This document shows, piece after piece, positions 7,455 to 15,192 of a stretch of DNA of 64,000 nucleotides. The stretch spans positions 248,001-312,000 of the forward strand of contig NZ_QLSU01000006.1 of assembly GCF_003268775.1 (NCBI RefSeq), written 5' to 3'. The first letter of the stretch is position 1. Each line of letters opens with the position of its first letter. This DNA comes from Paraburkholderia unamae. GTDB lineage: Bacteria; Pseudomonadota; Gammaproteobacteria; Burkholderiales; Burkholderiaceae. The notes below the pieces were generated by a model, which was not told the DNA's origin, made no database searches, and saw only the letters and a list, made by a program, of their open reading frames with translations. A program made the translations under genes and the position numbers.

Positions 7455-9851
7455 TCAGGCGGTCGTGACGACGGACGGCGACTCGTAATCCGCGCGCCCG
7501 CGATGCTTGTGCGCGCTGGAAGGCGCGGCGGGCAGCGGGCCGTCCGCGGCGAAGCGGTCGAGCACGTTCTTCGTGAGGCGCGAGATGTTGTTATCGCAGT
7601 CATTCCACGGCAGCGAACCGCAATAGGCGATCGAGCTGAACGCGAAACATCCACCGCCGTTCGGCGTTTCGTGGAACGTGATGTCGGCGCGCACGCGCGG
7701 GTGTACCGTGCCGTCAAGCCCTTGCTGATTGAAGCCGAAATCCTCCATCACGAGCAGATACGCTTCCGTGTGCCGTCCCGCCGAGGTCGCCACGGTCAGG
7801 ATATGCGGCGGCGAACCCAGCATGGTGTCGACGATATCGAGTTCGAGGCCCGCCGCGCCGCCGCCCACGAGCCCGAAGTTGCCGAGCTTCTCGTCGTAGT
7901 CGATGCCTTCGAACGCCCACGCGACGCGCTCGTCGAGACTTTCCGGCGTGCGCGAAAAGTAGGTGGAAATATCGAAGCCTTCCGACGACATGCCCGTACC
8001 CGCCACCGAATGCAGATAGCGCCCGCGAAAGCGCCACATGCCGCCCAGTTCGCCCGTTCCCTGGTGATAGTACTCGCCGGGATCGGCGCGCCACGTGCGA
8101 ATGCCCGATTCGCAGCGGCGCATTTCGGTGATGACGCCGCGGCCCACGTCGTCATACGCGGGATGATACGAATGGACCCAGTACCAGCCGTCCGCGCCCA
8201 TATACATGATGCGTCCGCCGCGCTGCGTGTAGTCGTGCAGCGCGTCGAGCTGCGCACCGGAATTGTGCTCGGGGTGCGAGCCCGTGATGATCACGTTGTA
8301 GTCTTCGAGCCGTGCGAGGCCGTCGTAGGTGAGGTCCTCGTCGGTGAACACGTCGTACTCGTAGCCGAGCGTTTCGAGCCAGCAGATCAGATGCAGGTCG
8401 GCGGGATATTGCCACGGCGCCTGCGCGAGGAAGTGATCGTATTTGGGCCGGATGCTGAGAATGGGGCGCAGCCGCGACGACAGGCAGATGCCGCTGCCGT
8501 CCGTGTGCGTGTCGTAGATCGAGCCGGCGTATTCGCGATGCTCCGCGAGAAACATGTTCTGCTGCTGCATGATGGGCACGCGGTAGACGAACAGTTCCGC
8601 GCCGCCCGCGTTGCACGCGACGTGTTCGTTCGCATAGGCCATGTAGCTGATGGTCGGCACCATGACCGCGATCTTCGACTTCTTCGCGTCGAGTTTCGGC
8701 ACGATCCAGAACGGGATATAGTCCTCGTCGCCTTCGGCGGTCGTGAGCTTGGCCGCGTAGAAGCGGCTCTTGATATCGTCCGGCACGGTCCATTCGAAGC
8801 TCACGTCCCAACGCGCATTGTCGAGATCGTCGTCGTGAAAGTGGATCGCGCCATATTCGCCTTGCGCGTGCTTCCAGTCGAAATTGCGGCCCGCCCAGTT
8901 GAAGCCCGTCATCGCGCGAGTCGGGCAATTCACGAGCTTCGCGTCGAATTTGTAGGGGCCGTGGTCGCGGCACACGATCGTGTCGATGCCGTCCGAGAAG
9001 TCCCACGCGGCCACGATGCTTTCGGATAGCGGCCCGGTCGGTCCCGAATGGCGGCGCTCGCTCAAACCGGGCTGCACGCCGGCCTTCATCGTTTCGATCT
9101 CGAAGCGCGAGAGCGCGCGATTGCACAGACGCGGGCTGTCAATCTTGCCGTTGTAGTGACCGCCGATCAACACGCCTTGCGGCAGCGACGAACGGCCGAG
9201 CGGGCCGGGCTCCAGACCCTTGACGTAGCCCGCGATCACGAGCGGCGCGTCGTCGTGCTCGACGGGGCCCGCGTATTGCGCTTCCACGGGGGCGATCGCG
9301 GGGTCGAGCGCATAGACGATCTGCGGTTCGTGATACAGCGTGACGGCGCCCGTTTTCGCGTCGTAGGTCGCCGCGAGAAAGTGCCAGGCGTGATCGCGCA
9401 GGCGCACGCCCGTGGTGAACGTTCGGTCGTTGATGCGCAGTTCCGCGCAGCCGTCGGCGTTGATGAACAGGCCATAACCCTTGCCTGCGGACCATTTGGT
9501 GACGAGCCCCTGTTCGCCGTGCTTCCAGTAGCGTGCGTCGGTGCGCGGCGTGGTGGGCCAGATCCAGCATTGGAGCGTGAAGCTTTGCACGCGCAATTGC
9601 GGGGCGTCGTCGACATAGCCGTACGAGCCGCCGTAGACGGCTTGCGCGCGGCCGTCGTAGGTCGCTTCGCAATCGGCTTCGACGGGCTTTTCGATAAAGC
9701 CGGGGCCGCGCGGGTTGGTGTCGCCGTTGATCATCTGCACGATCGACGCGTGATACTGCGAAGGGCCGTCACAGTTGACATAGAACCGGATCGTTTCGCC
9801 GGGATGAACGCTGAATCGGTCCGCGTACCCGGTGAGTCGCATTGCACACAT
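7455..9851 (-). CDS. dmfA2: N,N-dimethylformamidase large subunit
   Basis: Large subunit (798 aa) of N,N-dimethylformamidase, which hydrolyses dimethylformamide to formate and dimethylamine; related enzymes may take other formamides. Order: an N-terminal beta domain, a LamG/concanavalin-like domain at about residues 90-250 (QSFTLQCWIWP), and the catalytic domain. Known DMFases carry a mononuclear iron held by two tyrosines and a glutamate. Candidates sit where expected: SYMAYAN at about 400, EYAGSIYDTH at about 440, and the glutamate of TGSHPEHN at about 524. There is no signal peptide. It follows dmfA1 by 98 bp. Family recognition is firm; the true substrate is not proven. Confidence 0.9.
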   Translation of the reverse strand: MCAMRLTGYADRFSVHPGETIRFYVNCDGPSQYHASIVQMINGDTNPRGPGFIEKPVEADCEATYDGRAQAVYGGSYGYVDDAPQLRVQSFTLQCWIWPTTPRTDARYWKHGEQGLVTKWSAGKGYGLFINADGCAELRINDRTFTTGVRLRDHAWHFLAATYDAKTGAVTLYHEPQIVYALDPAIAPVEAQYAGPVEHDDAPLVIAGYVKGLEPGPLGRSSLPQGVLIGGHYNGKIDSPRLCNRALSRFEIETMKAGVQPGLSERRHSGPTGPLSESIVAAWDFSDGIDTIVCRDHGPYKFDAKLVNCPTRAMTGFNWAGRNFDWKHAQGEYGAIHFHDDDLDNARWDVSFEWTVPDDIKSRFYAAKLTTAEGDEDYIPFWIVPKLDAKKSKIAVMVPTISYMAYANEHVACNAGGAELFVYRVPIMQQQNMFLAEHREYAGSIYDTHTDGSGICLSSRLRPILSIRPKYDHFLAQAPWQYPADLHLICWLETLGYEYDVFTDEDLTYDGLARLEDYNVIITGSHPEHNSGAQLDALHDYTQRGGRIMYMGADGWYWVHSYHPAYDDVGRGVITEMRRCESGIRTWRADPGEYYHQGTGELGGMWRFRGRYLHSVAGTGMSSEGFDISTYFSRTPESLDERVAWAFEGIDYDEKLGNFGLVGGGAAGLELDIVDTMLGSPPHILTVATSAGRHTEAYLLVMEDFGFNQQGLDGTVHPRVRADITFHETPNGGGCFAFSSIAYCGSLPWNDCDNNISRLTKNVLDRFAADGPLPAAPSSAHKHRGRADYESPSVVTTA

Positions 9852-9949
9852 GGGGAGTTGCTCCTGCCATCAAGCCGCGCAGTGACGCGGCGGTCGTCGG
9901 GATTGCATGCGCCAGGCGGCGCACGAAGGAAGGGAAGGCCTCGCGTGGT

Positions 9950-10390
9950 TCAGGTGACGGGCCAGTTATCGTCGCGGCGTTTGTAGCCTTCGGTGTAATG
10001 CTCGGGCATGCCGTCGGTCTCCGACATTTCGTCCAGACGCATCAGAAAGATGGCGTGCTGGATATCCTGTTCGCTGGTGTAAACGTCGTCGGTGGCGAAC
10101 ACGGGCGGCACGCCGCGAATGCCCGAGAGGCGGCCGATGCGCCACGTTTCATCGACCTTCGTGCAGATCACGACGAGCTTGCCTTTGGGCGAAGCGCCGC
10201 GCATGCGCAGCAGCACGCGGCGCAGATCGTGGTGTTCGTGCGTGCCGCCCGTTACCACGGTCGTGTCGCCGGGCGTTTCGCACTTGAGGACGGAAAAGCC
10301 CGCGACACCATGCATCGAGTCAGTACATTCCTTGTGCAGCGCGATCAGCCGTTCGCGCTCGGGCGTACCTTTTTTGGGGATCGGAATCAT
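9950..10390 (-). CDS. dmfA1: N,N-dimethylformamidase small subunit
   Basis: Small subunit (146 aa) of dimethylformamidase, beginning MIPIPKKGTPERERLIALHKE and containing VVTGGTHEHHDLRRVLLRMRG, a pattern typical of this all-helical/beta accessory chain. The small subunit is needed for assembly of the large subunit. The ATG at 10390 is preceded by a GAGG ribosome-binding site and lies about 50 nt after an intrinsic terminator. Expression therefore requires read-through of the leader, which fits control by the AmiR-like antiterminator encoded just upstream on the same strand. Confidence 0.88.
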   Translation of the reverse strand: MIPIPKKGTPERERLIALHKECTDSMHGVAGFSVLKCETPGDTTVVTGGTHEHHDLRRVLLRMRGASPKGKLVVICTKVDETWRIGRLSGIRGVPPVFATDDVYTSEQDIQHAIFLMRLDEMSETDGMPEHYTEGYKRRDDNWPVT

Positions 10391-10437
10391 GAAATGAACC
10401 TCATCACGAGTTGGACAATGTGCTCGCGCTACAGTCG

Positions 10438-10482
10438 AAAAAAAAGCCCGGCATCCCAGCGTGTGCTGGCATGTCGGGCTTT
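10438..10482 (-). terminator. Intrinsic terminator in the dmfA1 leader
   Basis: Read on the minus strand, AAGCCCG pairs with CGGGCTT. Inside this, CAT pairs with ATG and CCAGC pairs with GCTGG, with two mismatches and an ACAC loop; eight U residues follow. It sits between the sigma-54-type promoter and dmfA1 on the coding strand, so it should stop transcription unless antiterminated. Confidence 0.8.
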
Positions 10483-10490
10483 TTGGCCTT
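10475..10490 (-). promoter_or_regulatory. Conserved leader block overlapping the terminator arm (copy 1)
   Basis: The minus strand reads AAGGCCAAAAAGCCCG, identical over 16 nt to 12881-12896 in the divergent operon's leader. GGC can pair with GCC across a CAAAAA loop, which would use up the 5' arm of the terminator; that makes it a candidate antiterminator hairpin. Its loop lacks the A1/G4 pattern of a canonical ANTAR hexaloop. Confidence 0.65.
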
Positions 10491-10494
10491 GGGC

Positions 10495-10520
10495 GGCGAG
10501 CAACGTCTTTGTCGCTCGCC
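10495..10520 (-). promoter_or_regulatory. ANTAR-type hexaloop hairpin (P1) in the dmfA1 leader
   Basis: On the minus strand GGCGAGCGAC pairs with GTTGCTCGCC (10 bp, one G-U) around the six-base loop AAAGAC. A at loop position 1 and G at position 4 match the ANTAR RNA consensus. It lies 4 nt before the conserved leader block and is the likely binding site of the AmiR-like protein. Confidence 0.75.
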
Positions 10521-10604
10521 GCTATCGAATCGGTTTCGGTTGCGCGCCTGAAGCAGGTGAGCCGTTCAGGCGGAACGCGAAAATGACTGAAGCGACGGTT
10601 TAAA

Positions 10605-10620
10605 TGCAACAAGCGTGCCT
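10605..10620 (-). promoter_or_regulatory. Sigma-54 (-24/-12) promoter of the dmfA1 operon
   Basis: The minus strand reads AGGCACGCTTGTTGCA. GG and GC are separated by exactly 10 bp, and it matches the TGGCACG-N4-TTGC consensus at all but the first base. The predicted start near 10594 gives a leader of about 200 nt that includes the hexaloop hairpin and the terminator. Confidence 0.75.
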
Positions 10621-10721
10621 GTGAACGCGATTCGAGTGGCGACGGCTTGTGTGGACTGTGTTTGCAGGTAATTCGGATAACTGGACAACGTTATGTGACG
10701 CTCGAAAAGCAAAAAAAGCGC

Positions 10722-10736
10722 GCACTGGCTGTGTGC
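10722..10736. promoter_or_regulatory. NtrC-like enhancer dyad upstream of the dmfA1 promoter
   Basis: GCAC-N7-GTGC dyad, the core spacing of NtrC binding sites, centred about 135 bp upstream of the predicted sigma-54 start. It is a half-consensus match, supported by an equivalent dyad upstream of the divergent operon's promoter. Confidence 0.55.
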
Positions 10737-10779
10737 CCGTTCGCGCATCGACGGTGCGCGGCGCACAGCCTGTGGGCGC

Positions 10780-11379
10780 TCAATGTCGCAACGCGCCCAC
10801 TCTGACGACTTCGCTCGCCACGGTTTCGATCAGCGCCTGGTCGTCGCGCGCGCGCGAGCAGAGCACGCGATAGGCCTCGTCGTCGGACAACTGGCGCGTC
10901 TTCATGATGATCGACTTCGCCAGTTCAATGGTGCGCTGACGCGAGGCCTTGTCTTCGGCGCGCTGAATGAACGTCTGCAACGACTTGCGCTTCTTGTGCT
11001 GCGCCATTGTCAACGCAATGGCGGTCAGTACGCCGGAGGAACGAACGGGCGACGGTATGAAGCCGAACGCGTTCAACTGCATGACGGCTTCGATCACCAC
11101 CGGGTTCTCGTAAGTGATGACGGGAACGATGGGCGGCGCGTTCGCGTCGTCGAGCCACGCGTGATGCGTCGCCATCGTCTGCGGTGTGACGGCCATGACG
11201 ACCAGATCGGTTTCGTCGAGCGCGGCGTCGAGTTCGGGCCAGCAGACCCGAACCTTGCAGCCGATCCGCTTCAAATGCCCGAGCAGTTCCTCGCGGTCCT
11301 GGTCGTCCGGATGCAGCACGGCAATGCGCAGCGACCGGATCGCCTGAAGCGATTCGGGTGTTGGCGGCTTGCGCGTCAT
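10780..11379 (-). CDS. amiR: AmiR-like ANTAR transcription antiterminator
   Basis: A 199-residue protein with an N-terminal pseudo-receiver domain (RSLRIAVLHPDDQDREELLGHLKRIG) lacking the phospho-acceptor context, a helical linker (QTFIQRAEDKASRQRTIELAKSIIM), and a C-terminal ANTAR RNA-binding domain ending about residue 190 (QLSDDEAYRVLCSRARDD). Pseudomonas AmiR, of about the same size, stops termination in the amidase leader when released by ligand-bound AmiC. The ATG overlaps the stop of the amiC-like gene (ATGA), the same order as amiC-amiR. Two matching RNA leaders lie nearby: one directly downstream before dmfA1 and one across the divergent region. Confidence 0.9.
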   Translation of the reverse strand: MTRKPPTPESLQAIRSLRIAVLHPDDQDREELLGHLKRIGCKVRVCWPELDAALDETDLVVMAVTPQTMATHHAWLDDANAPPIVPVITYENPVVIEAVMQLNAFGFIPSPVRSSGVLTAIALTMAQHKKRKSLQTFIQRAEDKASRQRTIELAKSIIMKTRQLSDDEAYRVLCSRARDDQALIETVASEVVRVGALRH

Positions 11380-12551
11380 GACCAGCCCCCGGCGGCGATT
11401 CCGTAGCCGGGGCCGGTGCTCGCGCCGTCCGCCGGCGTGTGGGCAATCACGAAAGGATCGGCGCGCACGCGTTCCGGCGACGCGCTCACGATATCGAACT
11501 GGCCCGTGCGATCGGTACGCCCGATGCGCGTGTGCAGCCACGTGTGGTGATTCTCGTCGTCGATGCGCACACGGCCCTGCGGCGCGTCGTATTCCATGCC
11601 GGGGATCGCGCGCAGCAGGGCGACGGGATTGTCGCTATTCGTCTTGCGCATCGCATTGGCCAGCACATGCATCTGGAAATACGCGGCTTCCCAGCACATG
11701 TTCGTAACGACGTCGCCGCCCATGAAGCGTGCGTAGTTGGCGATGCACGCGCGATTGGCGGGTGAATCGATCGACTGGAAATAGGAGGCCGAAGCAAAAT
11801 GCCCTTCGCCGAGATGCGCGCCCATGGCCGCAATCTCGGCTTCCGAGGTGGTGACGCTGGCAATCGGCGTGCGGCTGGGGTCGAGGCCGCTGCGCGCGAA
11901 GCTGCGATACAGGCGCTCGACACCCACGCCCACCACCGTCGAAAACACGAAGTCGGGCGCGAGCGCGGCAATGCGCGCGGCAATCGCGCGATAGTGCTCC
12001 TCGGGCGCATCGAGCGGGACGTAGGTTTCCTCGACCGTTTCGCCGCCGCGCTCGAAAACGAAATCCTTCATGATGCGATTGGTCTCGTACGGATAAATAT
12101 AATCCGAGCCGATCATGAATACGCGCGAGCCGAAGTTTTCGAGCATGTAATCGGCGAGCGGCACGCAGGTCTGATTCGGCAGCGTGCCCGTGCAAAACAC
12201 ATTGCGGCTGTATTCGAAGCCTTCGTAAAGCGTGGGATAGAAAAGCAGCGCGTTGTGACGCTCGACCACCGGAATCACCAGCTTGCGCCCGCTCGACATA
12301 TAGCAGCCGACGATTAAACGCACGCCCTGCTCGACAATGAGTTCTTCCGCCATTGCCGCATAGTTGGCCGCAACAGAACCGGGGTCGCGCACATACAGCT
12401 GAATCTCGCGGCCGTTCACGCCGCCTGCCCGGTTGATTTCATCCGCGGCAAAAAGCGTGGCGCTTTGCTGCGACGATTCGATGAGGCCGGTCACGCCGCT
12501 CGTCGAATACAACACACCGATTTTCACGGGTTCATGCTTCGCTGAAGCCAT
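11376..12551 (-). CDS. amiC: AmiC-like cytosolic amide sensor
   Basis: A 391-residue periplasmic-binding-fold protein of the AmiC/UrtA family with no signal peptide (it begins MASAKHEPVKIGVLYSTSG), so it should stay in the cytoplasm as AmiC does. Conserved blocks include GCYMSSGRKLVIPVVERHN, LLFYPTLYEGFEYS and FMIGSDYIYPYETNR. In the Pseudomonas amidase system AmiC binds amides and releases AmiR. The partner amiR overlaps its stop. It is clearly paralogous to the exported binding protein encoded divergently at 12960. The ATG at 12551 is chosen over upstream codons because the family's beta strand starts right after it. Confidence 0.88.
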   Translation of the reverse strand: MASAKHEPVKIGVLYSTSGVTGLIESSQQSATLFAADEINRAGGVNGREIQLYVRDPGSVAANYAAMAEELIVEQGVRLIVGCYMSSGRKLVIPVVERHNALLFYPTLYEGFEYSRNVFCTGTLPNQTCVPLADYMLENFGSRVFMIGSDYIYPYETNRIMKDFVFERGGETVEETYVPLDAPEEHYRAIAARIAALAPDFVFSTVVGVGVERLYRSFARSGLDPSRTPIASVTTSEAEIAAMGAHLGEGHFASASYFQSIDSPANRACIANYARFMGGDVVTNMCWEAAYFQMHVLANAMRKTNSDNPVALLRAIPGMEYDAPQGRVRIDDENHHTWLHTRIGRTDRTGQFDIVSASPERVRADPFVIAHTPADGASTGPGYGIAAGGWS

Positions 12552-12624
12552 ATTGATTTCCCTGTTACGCCGATGCGTTCTTCGAAGCGCCATCCACCAG
12601 ACTTGTGCATGCCACGCGCATGTC

Positions 12625-12639
12625 GCACAGCCAGCGTGC
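12625..12639. promoter_or_regulatory. NtrC-like enhancer dyad upstream of the Urt/Fmd operon
   Basis: GCAC-AGCCAGC-GTGC, an inverted repeat with the 7-bp spacer of NtrC sites, about 165 bp upstream of the predicted sigma-54 start near 12799. The bases just inside the arms do not follow the Y/R consensus, so it is a candidate only. Confidence 0.5.
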
Positions 12640-12772
12640 ATGTCTGCTGCAAGTTGGCGTGTCGATCGAATGCGCGCAACGCAGCGGGCGAGGCTTCGAA
12701 AGCCGGTTGCATCGACGTTGACTCAACATATAAGGCGATGCCGGAAGTGTCGGGGCCGACAGCCGCACCGTA

Positions 12773-12788
12773 TGGCATGGACCTTGCT
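12773..12788 (+). promoter_or_regulatory. Sigma-54 (-24/-12) promoter of the Urt/Fmd-amidase operon
   Basis: TGGCATGGACCTTGCT has GG and GC 10 bp apart and differs from the TGGCACG-N4-TTGCW consensus at one base. The predicted start near 12799 gives a leader of about 160 nt carrying the hexaloop hairpin and the terminator. Confidence 0.75.
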
Positions 12789-12847
12789 CGTTCTCGTTCG
12801 TGATCAGCAGCAGTGCGCCAGTCCTGCACGACGATCATAGTGAATTC

Positions 12848-12879
12848 CGCCGCGTCTGACAAAGGTGTCATATACGGCG
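12848..12879 (+). promoter_or_regulatory. ANTAR-type hexaloop hairpin (P1) in the binding-protein leader
   Basis: An outer stem CGCCG/CGGCG, a 4x4 internal loop, and an inner stem TGAC/GTCA close the hexaloop AAAGGT, again with A at position 1 and G at position 4. It ends one base before the conserved AAGGCCAAAAAGCCCG block. Confidence 0.65.
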
Positions 12880-12880
12880 A

Positions 12881-12896
12881 AAGGCCAAAAAGCCCG
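12881..12896 (+). promoter_or_regulatory. Conserved leader block overlapping the terminator arm (copy 2)
   Basis: AAGGCCAAAAAGCCCG, identical to the block in the dmfA1 leader. Its GCCCG is the 5' arm of the downstream terminator, so pairing of GGC with GCC here excludes the terminator fold. Confidence 0.65.
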
Positions 12897-12931
12897 CCAG
12901 TCAAGCCTTGCTTGGCTGCGGGCTTTTTTTT
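12890..12931 (+). terminator. Intrinsic terminator in the binding-protein leader
   Basis: AAGCCCGCCAGTCAAGC pairs with GCTTGGCTGCGGGCTT around a CTT loop, with one bulge and one G-U, followed by eight T residues. It lies only 28 nt before the ATG of the downstream gene and is preceded on the same transcript by the hexaloop hairpin, so it is an attenuator rather than an end-of-operon signal. Confidence 0.88.
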
Positions 12932-12959
12932 GTCCAAAAACTTTATAGATAAAGCCACC

Positions 12960-14153
12960 ATGAAGAATTCTCGTCGCGACTTTCTGAAACAGGCAGTTGC
13001 CGCAACAGCCGCCACCGCGCTGCCGGGTTCGATGTTGCTGGGCTCGAATTCGGCGCAGGCCGCGGAACCCATCAAGGTTGGCATTCTGCATTCGCTCACG
13101 GGCACGCTGGCGATTGCGGAAGCACATGTCGTGGACGCGGAGAAACTGGCGATCGAAGAAATCAACGCGTCGGGCGGCATTATGGGCCGCCAGATCACGC
13201 CGATCGTCGAAGACGGCGCAAGCGACTGGCCGACGTTCGCCGAAAAGGCGCAAAAGCTCGTGGAAAGCGACAAGGTCGCGGCGGTATTCGGCTGCTATAC
13301 GTCGGCGTCGCGCAAGGCAGTGCTGCCCGTGTTCGAGCGTTATAACGGACTGCTTTACTATCCGACGTACTACGAAGGTCTGGAGATGTCGAAGAACATC
13401 ATGTACACCGGACAGGAAGCGACACAGCAAACCATTCCCGCGGTCAACTGGCTCGCGAAGAACAAAGGCAAGAAGTTCTATCTGATCGGCTCCGACTATA
13501 TCTGGCCGCGCACCACGAACCGTATCGCCAAGGCCGCGATTGCGAAGGCGGGCGGCACCGTGCTCGGTGAAGATTATTTCCCGCTCGGCGCAACGGAATT
13601 CTCATCGGTCATCAACAAGATCAAGGCGGCCAAGCCCGATGTCATCCTGTCGACCATCGTCGGCGGCTCGAACGTCGCCTTCTACAAGCAGTTGAACTCG
13701 CTCGGCATTACCGGCAAGAATCAGCCGATCATGGCGCTGGCCGTGACCGAGGAAGAGGCGATCGGTATCGGCAAGGACAATCTGGTCGGCGTGTATTCGT
13801 GCATGGGCTATTTCCAGAGTGTGAAGAACCCGCAGAACGACAAGTTCGTCAAGGCGTTCAAGGCGAAATACGGACAGGACCGCGTGCTCGGCGACACGCT
13901 CGAAGCGGCTTATACGGCGGTGTATCTGTGGAAGCTAGGCGTGGAGAAAGCGCAGAGCACGGACGTGCCGAAGGTGGTTGCGGCGTCGTCGGGGCTCGCG
14001 TGGGGCGCGCCTGAAGGCGACGTGCATTTCCACGTGAGCAATCACCACTTGTGGAAGCACTCGCGTATCGGCGCGTTCCGGCCGGACGGGCAGGTGGACA
14101 TCGTCTACGAATCGCCGCTGGTCGAGCCGAATCCGTTCCCGAAGCTCGGCTAA
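12960..14153 (+). CDS. Urea/short-chain amide ABC transporter binding protein (UrtA/FmdD-like)
   Basis: A 397-residue exported solute-binding protein. It has a twin-arginine signal (SRRDFLKQ near the start) with a cleavage region at NSAQA-AEPIK, then the UrtA/FmdD/AmiC-family core: GCYTSASRKAVLPVFERYN, LYYPTYYEG, YLIGSDYIWPRTTNR. The C-terminal part reads GDVHFHVSNHHLWKHSRIG, close to the matching region of its AmiC-like paralogue. It should bind amides or urea in the periplasm for the adjacent permease. The ATG directly after the leader terminator is chosen; the frame upstream is the leader. Expression is probably antiterminated by the AmiR-like protein. Confidence 0.9.
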   Translation: MKNSRRDFLKQAVAATAATALPGSMLLGSNSAQAAEPIKVGILHSLTGTLAIAEAHVVDAEKLAIEEINASGGIMGRQITPIVEDGASDWPTFAEKAQKLVESDKVAAVFGCYTSASRKAVLPVFERYNGLLYYPTYYEGLEMSKNIMYTGQEATQQTIPAVNWLAKNKGKKFYLIGSDYIWPRTTNRIAKAAIAKAGGTVLGEDYFPLGATEFSSVINKIKAAKPDVILSTIVGGSNVAFYKQLNSLGITGKNQPIMALAVTEEEAIGIGKDNLVGVYSCMGYFQSVKNPQNDKFVKAFKAKYGQDRVLGDTLEAAYTAVYLWKLGVEKAQSTDVPKVVAASSGLAWGAPEGDVHFHVSNHHLWKHSRIGAFRPDGQVDIVYESPLVEPNPFPKLG

Positions 14154-14227
14154 GCGCGCGGGACTCGCTGCAAGGCGGGGGCCGCGTGCACGCTGCACCC
14201 GCGACAACATTCAACAAGGTCGCGATC

Positions 14228-15130
14228 ATGTCTCTCGATGTGTTCCTCGTACAGGTATTCAACGGCCTGTCGCTCTTTACCGTGCTGGCGTTGATGGCAG
14301 TCGGGCTGGCTATCGTGTTCGGCCTGATGGGCGTAATCAACATGGCGCACGGCGAGTTGATGGCGCTGGGCGCGTATATGACGTATCTGACGTCGCTCGT
14401 GTTTCAGAAGCTGTTTCCTTCGCTGATGGGCGCGTATTTGCTCGTCGGCATTCTGGTGGCCTTCGTGGTGACGGCGGCCGTGGGTTTCGTGCTCGAACGC
14501 GTGCTGATCCGCCGGCTCTATCACCGGCCGCTCGATACGATGCTCGCCACATGGGGCCTGTCGCTCGTGCTTCAGCAGGTGTACCGGCAGGTTTTCGGGC
14601 CGATCGACGTGAGCGTGCCCACGGTGTCCTGGCTGCGCGGCGCCTGGAACGTCACGCCCAATATCGCCTTGCCGCTCAGCCGCATCTTCATTCTGTTTCT
14701 CACGCTGGTCGTGGCGCTCGCCGTTTATCTGTTCCTGTTTCGCAGCCGCTGGGGCCTGCGTATCCGCTCGGTCATGCAGAACCGCGCGATGGCGGGCGCG
14801 GCGGGCATCGACACCGAGCGTGTCGACGCCGTCACGTTCGCCGTGGGATGCGGACTGGCGGGCATCGCGGGCAGCGCATTGACGATGCTGGCTTCGACGG
14901 GGCCGGTGACAGGCCAGCAATACATCGTCGATACCTTCATCGTCGTGGTGTTCGGCGGCATCGAAAGTTTGCTCGGCACCTTTCTTTCCGCGTTTGCGAT
15001 CGGCCAGCTTCAGTCGATGTTCGAACTGCTGCTCAGCGGTTCGATGGCGAAGGCGAGCATTCTTTTGCTGGTGATCGTGGCGCTGTATTTCCGTCCGCAA
15101 GGGTTGTTCGCGCTGAAGGTGCGGCGCTGA
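14228..15130 (+). CDS. Branched-chain/urea-type ABC permease (UrtB-like)
   Basis: A 300-residue LivH/UrtB-family inner-membrane permease with about eight hydrophobic segments. Diagnostic stretches are FGLMGVINMAHGELMALGAY near the N-terminus and FGGIESLLGTFLSAFAIG with LYFRPQGLF at the C-terminus. It lies 74 bp after the binding protein. Urea transporters of this class normally need a second permease (UrtC) and two ATPases (UrtD, UrtE), none of which is in this operon or the window. The missing parts must come from elsewhere, or the operon has been reduced. The next gene is an amidase. Confidence 0.88.
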   Translation: MSLDVFLVQVFNGLSLFTVLALMAVGLAIVFGLMGVINMAHGELMALGAYMTYLTSLVFQKLFPSLMGAYLLVGILVAFVVTAAVGFVLERVLIRRLYHRPLDTMLATWGLSLVLQQVYRQVFGPIDVSVPTVSWLRGAWNVTPNIALPLSRIFILFLTLVVALAVYLFLFRSRWGLRIRSVMQNRAMAGAAGIDTERVDAVTFAVGCGLAGIAGSALTMLASTGPVTGQQYIVDTFIVVVFGGIESLLGTFLSAFAIGQLQSMFELLLSGSMAKASILLLVIVALYFRPQGLFALKVRR

Positions 15131-15192
15131 TGCAGGCCTGATGTGCAACGCCGCTGGATCGACCGTACCCGTACACGTGGGAGAGTTTCGAC

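Noticed and set aside
6504..9029. 841-codon plus-strand frame opposite the Rieske-like and DMFase genes
   Set aside because: Low-complexity Arg/Val/His-rich product without recognisable domains; the minus-strand genes explain the region.
12625..12670. A sigma-54 promoter for amiC on the minus strand (GCAAGTTGGCGTGTC)
   Set aside because: The spacing between the GC and the expected GG is off by one and the second element is poor.
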